Shown: piece after piece, positions 61,847-64,000 of the stretch
How positions within the stretch are numbered: the first letter of the stretch is position 1
Layout of the letters: each line of letters begins with the position of its first letter
Assembly: GCA_036653595.1 (NCBI GenBank)
Contig: JAVVTQ010000007.1
Coordinates: 1 to 64,000 of the forward strand
Length of the DNA stretch: 64,000 nucleotides
Origin: JAVVTQ01 sp036653595
GTDB taxonomy: Bacteria > Bacillota > Clostridia > Oscillospirales > Ruminococcaceae
Direction: 5' to 3'
Translations under genes and position numbers: made by a program
The notes under the pieces: generated by a model
What the model was told of the DNA's origin: nothing
The model's input: only the letters and a program-made list of their open reading frames with translations
Databases searched by the model: none

Positions 61847-64000
61847 ATGAACACACAAAACTATACACAGAAATCTCTCGAGGCCATAAACGGCGCGCAG
61901 AGCCTTGTGACTGAATATCAAAATCAAACCATGGAGCAGCAGCACGTACTGCTTGCGCTTTTGGAACAGAATGACGGCCTTATACCGAAGCTGCTGGTGA
62001 AGATGGGCACAGAGATTGAGAATGTCACACAGGAGGCGCGCCGCGCAGTCAACGAGCTGCCCAGAGTGACAGGCGCAGCGGTGCGCGAGGCGGACAAAAT
62101 TTATATTGCGTCCGACGTTGACAGAATGCTGGTTGAGGCAGAGAAAATAAGCGGCAGCATGAGGGATGAATATGTCTCCACAGAGCACATATTTCTCGCG
62201 TTGGCAGCCTGCGCAAATACTGTGATTTCCAAGATTTTCAAGCTCTTTGCAATCGACAAAAACAGTGTGCTGTCGGCGCTTGCGACGGTGCGCGGAAACC
62301 AGCGCGTCACGACAAATTCTCCCGAAGAGACTTACGATGCACTCAAAAAATACGGCGACGATCTTGTTGACAGAGCCAGGCAGCAAAAGCTGGATCCAAT
62401 TATCGGGCGCGATGATGAGATACGAAATGTCATCAGAATTCTCTCGCGCAAGACAAAGAACAACCCTGTGCTCATAGGCGAGGCGGGTGTGGGCAAAACA
62501 GCCATAGCGGAGGGGCTTGCTCAGAGAATTGTGCGCGGGGATGTGCCGACACCGCTCAAGGACAAGACGGTTTTTTCGCTGGATATGGGAGCGCTCGTTG
62601 CCGGAGCAAAGTTTCGCGGAGAATTTGAGGAAAGGCTCAAGGCGGTTCTCGCTGAGGTGAAAAAAAGCGAGGGCAGAATAATAATGTTCATAGACGAGCT
62701 GCACACCATTGTCGGTGCCGGAAAAACCGATGGTGCAATGGATGCGGGCAATCTCCTAAAGCCCATGCTCGCGCGAGGAGAGCTGCACTGCATCGGCGCG
62801 ACGACGCTCGACGAATATCGCAAATATATAGAAAAAGACCCTGCGCTCGAACGCAGATTTCAGCCTGTTATGGTTGAGGAGCCGAGCGTTGAGGACACCA
62901 TCGGAATTTTGAGAGGACTAAAGGAGCGCTATGAGGTTTTTCACGGTGTAAAAATCACAGACAACGCGATAATAGCGGCGGCCACGTTGTCAGACAGGTA
63001 TATATCAGATAGATTTTTGCCGGACAAGGCCATCGACTTGGTGGATGAGGCCTGCGCGATGATAAGGACAGAGATAGACTCTATGCCGACAGAGCTTGAC
63101 ATAATCAGGCGCAAAATCATTCAGCTTGAGATTGAGGAGGCGGCTCTGAAAAAGGAAAAGGACAGCTTGTCAAAAGAGCATTTGGCTGAAATACAAAGGG
63201 AATTGGCGGAAATGCGCGAGCACTTCAACTCCATGAAAATGCAGTGGGACAACGAAAAGGCCGATATAGAAAAGGTTCAAAAGCTGCGCGAACAGCTTGA
63301 AAATACTAATGCTCAGATTGAAAAGGCAGAGCGCGAATATGACCTCAACAAGGCGGCGCAGCTCAAATACGGAGAGCTGCCAAAAATTCAAAAGGAGCTT
63401 GAGGAGAGCGAAAAAGCGGCACAGAGTGGGGACAAAAAGGGAAGCCTGCTTCGCGACAAGGTCACTGACGAGGAAATAGCTAGAATTGTAGAGAGATGGA
63501 CGGGCATACAGGTGTCGCGGCTCGTTGAGGGTGAGCGCGAAAAACTTATGCATCTGGGTGAAACCCTCCATAAGCGGGTGGTCGGTCAGGATGAGGCGGT
63601 TGACTGCGTGTGCGACGCGATAATACGCTCGCGCGCGGGAATAAAGGACCCAAACAGGCCCATAGGTTCATTCATGTTTTTAGGGCCGACAGGTGTCGGG
63701 AAAACAGAGCTGGCGAAAGCACTTGCAGAGAGCATGTTCGACGATGAGCGCAGCCTTGTGCGGATAGATATGAGCGAATATATGGAGAAATACTCCGTGT
63801 CAAGACTTATAGGAGCGCCTCCGGGATATATTGGCTATGAGGAGGGTGGCCAGCTGACAGAAGCAGTTCGCAGAAAGCCGTATTCCGTCGTGCTGTTCGA
63901 CGAAATCGAAAAAGCGCACCCCGACGTGTTCAATGTGCTGCTGCAAGTGCTCGACGACGGAAGAATAACAGATTCGCAGGGGCGAATGGTCAACTTCAAA
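61847..64000 (+). CDS. clpB: ATP-dependent disaggregase ClpB (partial)
   Basis: 718 codons are visible and the gene runs off the window end; the family is about 860 residues. ATG after GGAGGAAAATC. N-terminal Clp repeats (1-145), first AAA+ domain with Walker A GEAGVGKTAIAEG (about 208) and GATTLDEYRKYIEKDPALERRF, a coiled-coil middle domain (about 405-540) which separates ClpB from ClpC/ClpA, then a second AAA+ domain with GPTGVGKTELAKAL (about 610) and LFDEIEKAHPDVFNVLL. It refolds aggregated proteins with DnaK. Controlled by the CIRCE element upstream. Confidence 0.96.
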   Translation, partial: MNTQNYTQKSLEAINGAQSLVTEYQNQTMEQQHVLLALLEQNDGLIPKLLVKMGTEIENVTQEARRAVNELPRVTGAAVREADKIYIASDVDRMLVEAEKISGSMRDEYVSTEHIFLALAACANTVISKIFKLFAIDKNSVLSALATVRGNQRVTTNSPEETYDALKKYGDDLVDRARQQKLDPIIGRDDEIRNVIRILSRKTKNNPVLIGEAGVGKTAIAEGLAQRIVRGDVPTPLKDKTVFSLDMGALVAGAKFRGEFEERLKAVLAEVKKSEGRIIMFIDELHTIVGAGKTDGAMDAGNLLKPMLARGELHCIGATTLDEYRKYIEKDPALERRFQPVMVEEPSVEDTIGILRGLKERYEVFHGVKITDNAIIAAATLSDRYISDRFLPDKAIDLVDEACAMIRTEIDSMPTELDIIRRKIIQLEIEEAALKKEKDSLSKEHLAEIQRELAEMREHFNSMKMQWDNEKADIEKVQKLREQLENTNAQIEKAEREYDLNKAAQLKYGELPKIQKELEESEKAAQSGDKKGSLLRDKVTDEEIARIVERWTGIQVSRLVEGEREKLMHLGETLHKRVVGQDEAVDCVCDAIIRSRAGIKDPNRPIGSFMFLGPTGVGKTELAKALAESMFDDERSLVRIDMSEYMEKYSVSRLIGAPPGYIGYEEGGQLTEAVRRKPYSVVLFDEIEKAHPDVFNVLLQVLDDGRITDSQGRMVNFK

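Noticed and set aside
61793..62704. 303-codon open frame antisense to clpB
   Set aside because: No family features, no ribosome site, and it lies opposite the strongly conserved ClpB coding sequence.

Overview
The window looks like chromosome of a Gram-positive, endospore-forming, probably anaerobic Clostridia member (Oscillospirales-like is my guess). Reasons: an intact sporulation sigma factor SigK, Firmicutes-style Shine-Dalgarno sites and terminators, FMN, SAM-I, cobalamin and Moco/tungsten-cofactor riboswitches, a CIRCE heat-shock operator, ThyX instead of ThyA, an archaeal-type ProRS and a GTP-type PEP carboxykinase. No rRNA, tRNA or CRISPR array was recognised.

Layout. 1-2.9 kb is a scar of mobile DNA: the decayed zinc-ribbon end of a large serine recombinase, an AT-rich lipoprotein gene, an SSB-like fragment and an IS1182-like transposase remnant carrying a 77-bp duplication. 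3-11 kb holds a DUF1835 protein and two very large signalling genes, a REC-GGDEF-EAL-PAS-REC-GGDEF cyclic-di-GMP protein and a multi-PAS hybrid histidine kinase. 11-16 kb has a cell-wall von Willebrand A protein, FMN-riboswitch/ribU and SAM-riboswitch/metK. 16-31 kb is mostly housekeeping on the + strand: recD2, comF-like, an OadG-like small protein, pcrA, thyX-tmk, two GNAT-fold proteins, a DJ-1/PfpI protein, mltG, an alkyltransferase-like protein, ptsI and nagB. 31-38 kb is mainly on the - strand: an SDR, a double-flavodoxin protein, sigK, a cobalamin-riboswitch pair (DUF4430 protein plus ECF S component) and a Pit phosphate transporter with DUF47. 38-52 kb: yfbR, a hydrolase, dusB(-), polA, rimI, tsaD, pckG, lysR(-) divergent from a cation/proton antiporter, aroK(-), acpP and proS.

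From 52.4 to 61.5 kb is the most distinctive block: a molybdenum/tungsten cofactor and tungstate-uptake cluster. It runs from a ThiF/MoeB-like gene through a Moco/Tuco-type riboswitch to tupA-tupB-tupC, moeA, a moeA fused to a periplasmic-binding-like domain, moaC fused to a MOSC domain, moaA, and MOSC fused to MogA, mostly with overlapping or abutting reading frames. It joins oxyanion import to pterin synthesis and metal insertion. moaD, moaE and any Mo/W enzyme are missing from the window. The window ends inside clpB, which sits behind a CIRCE operator with unusually long perfect arms.

Starts were re-chosen where a Shine-Dalgarno site and family length disagreed with the longest open frame. 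All function calls rest on motif and family recognition by eye, with no database search.
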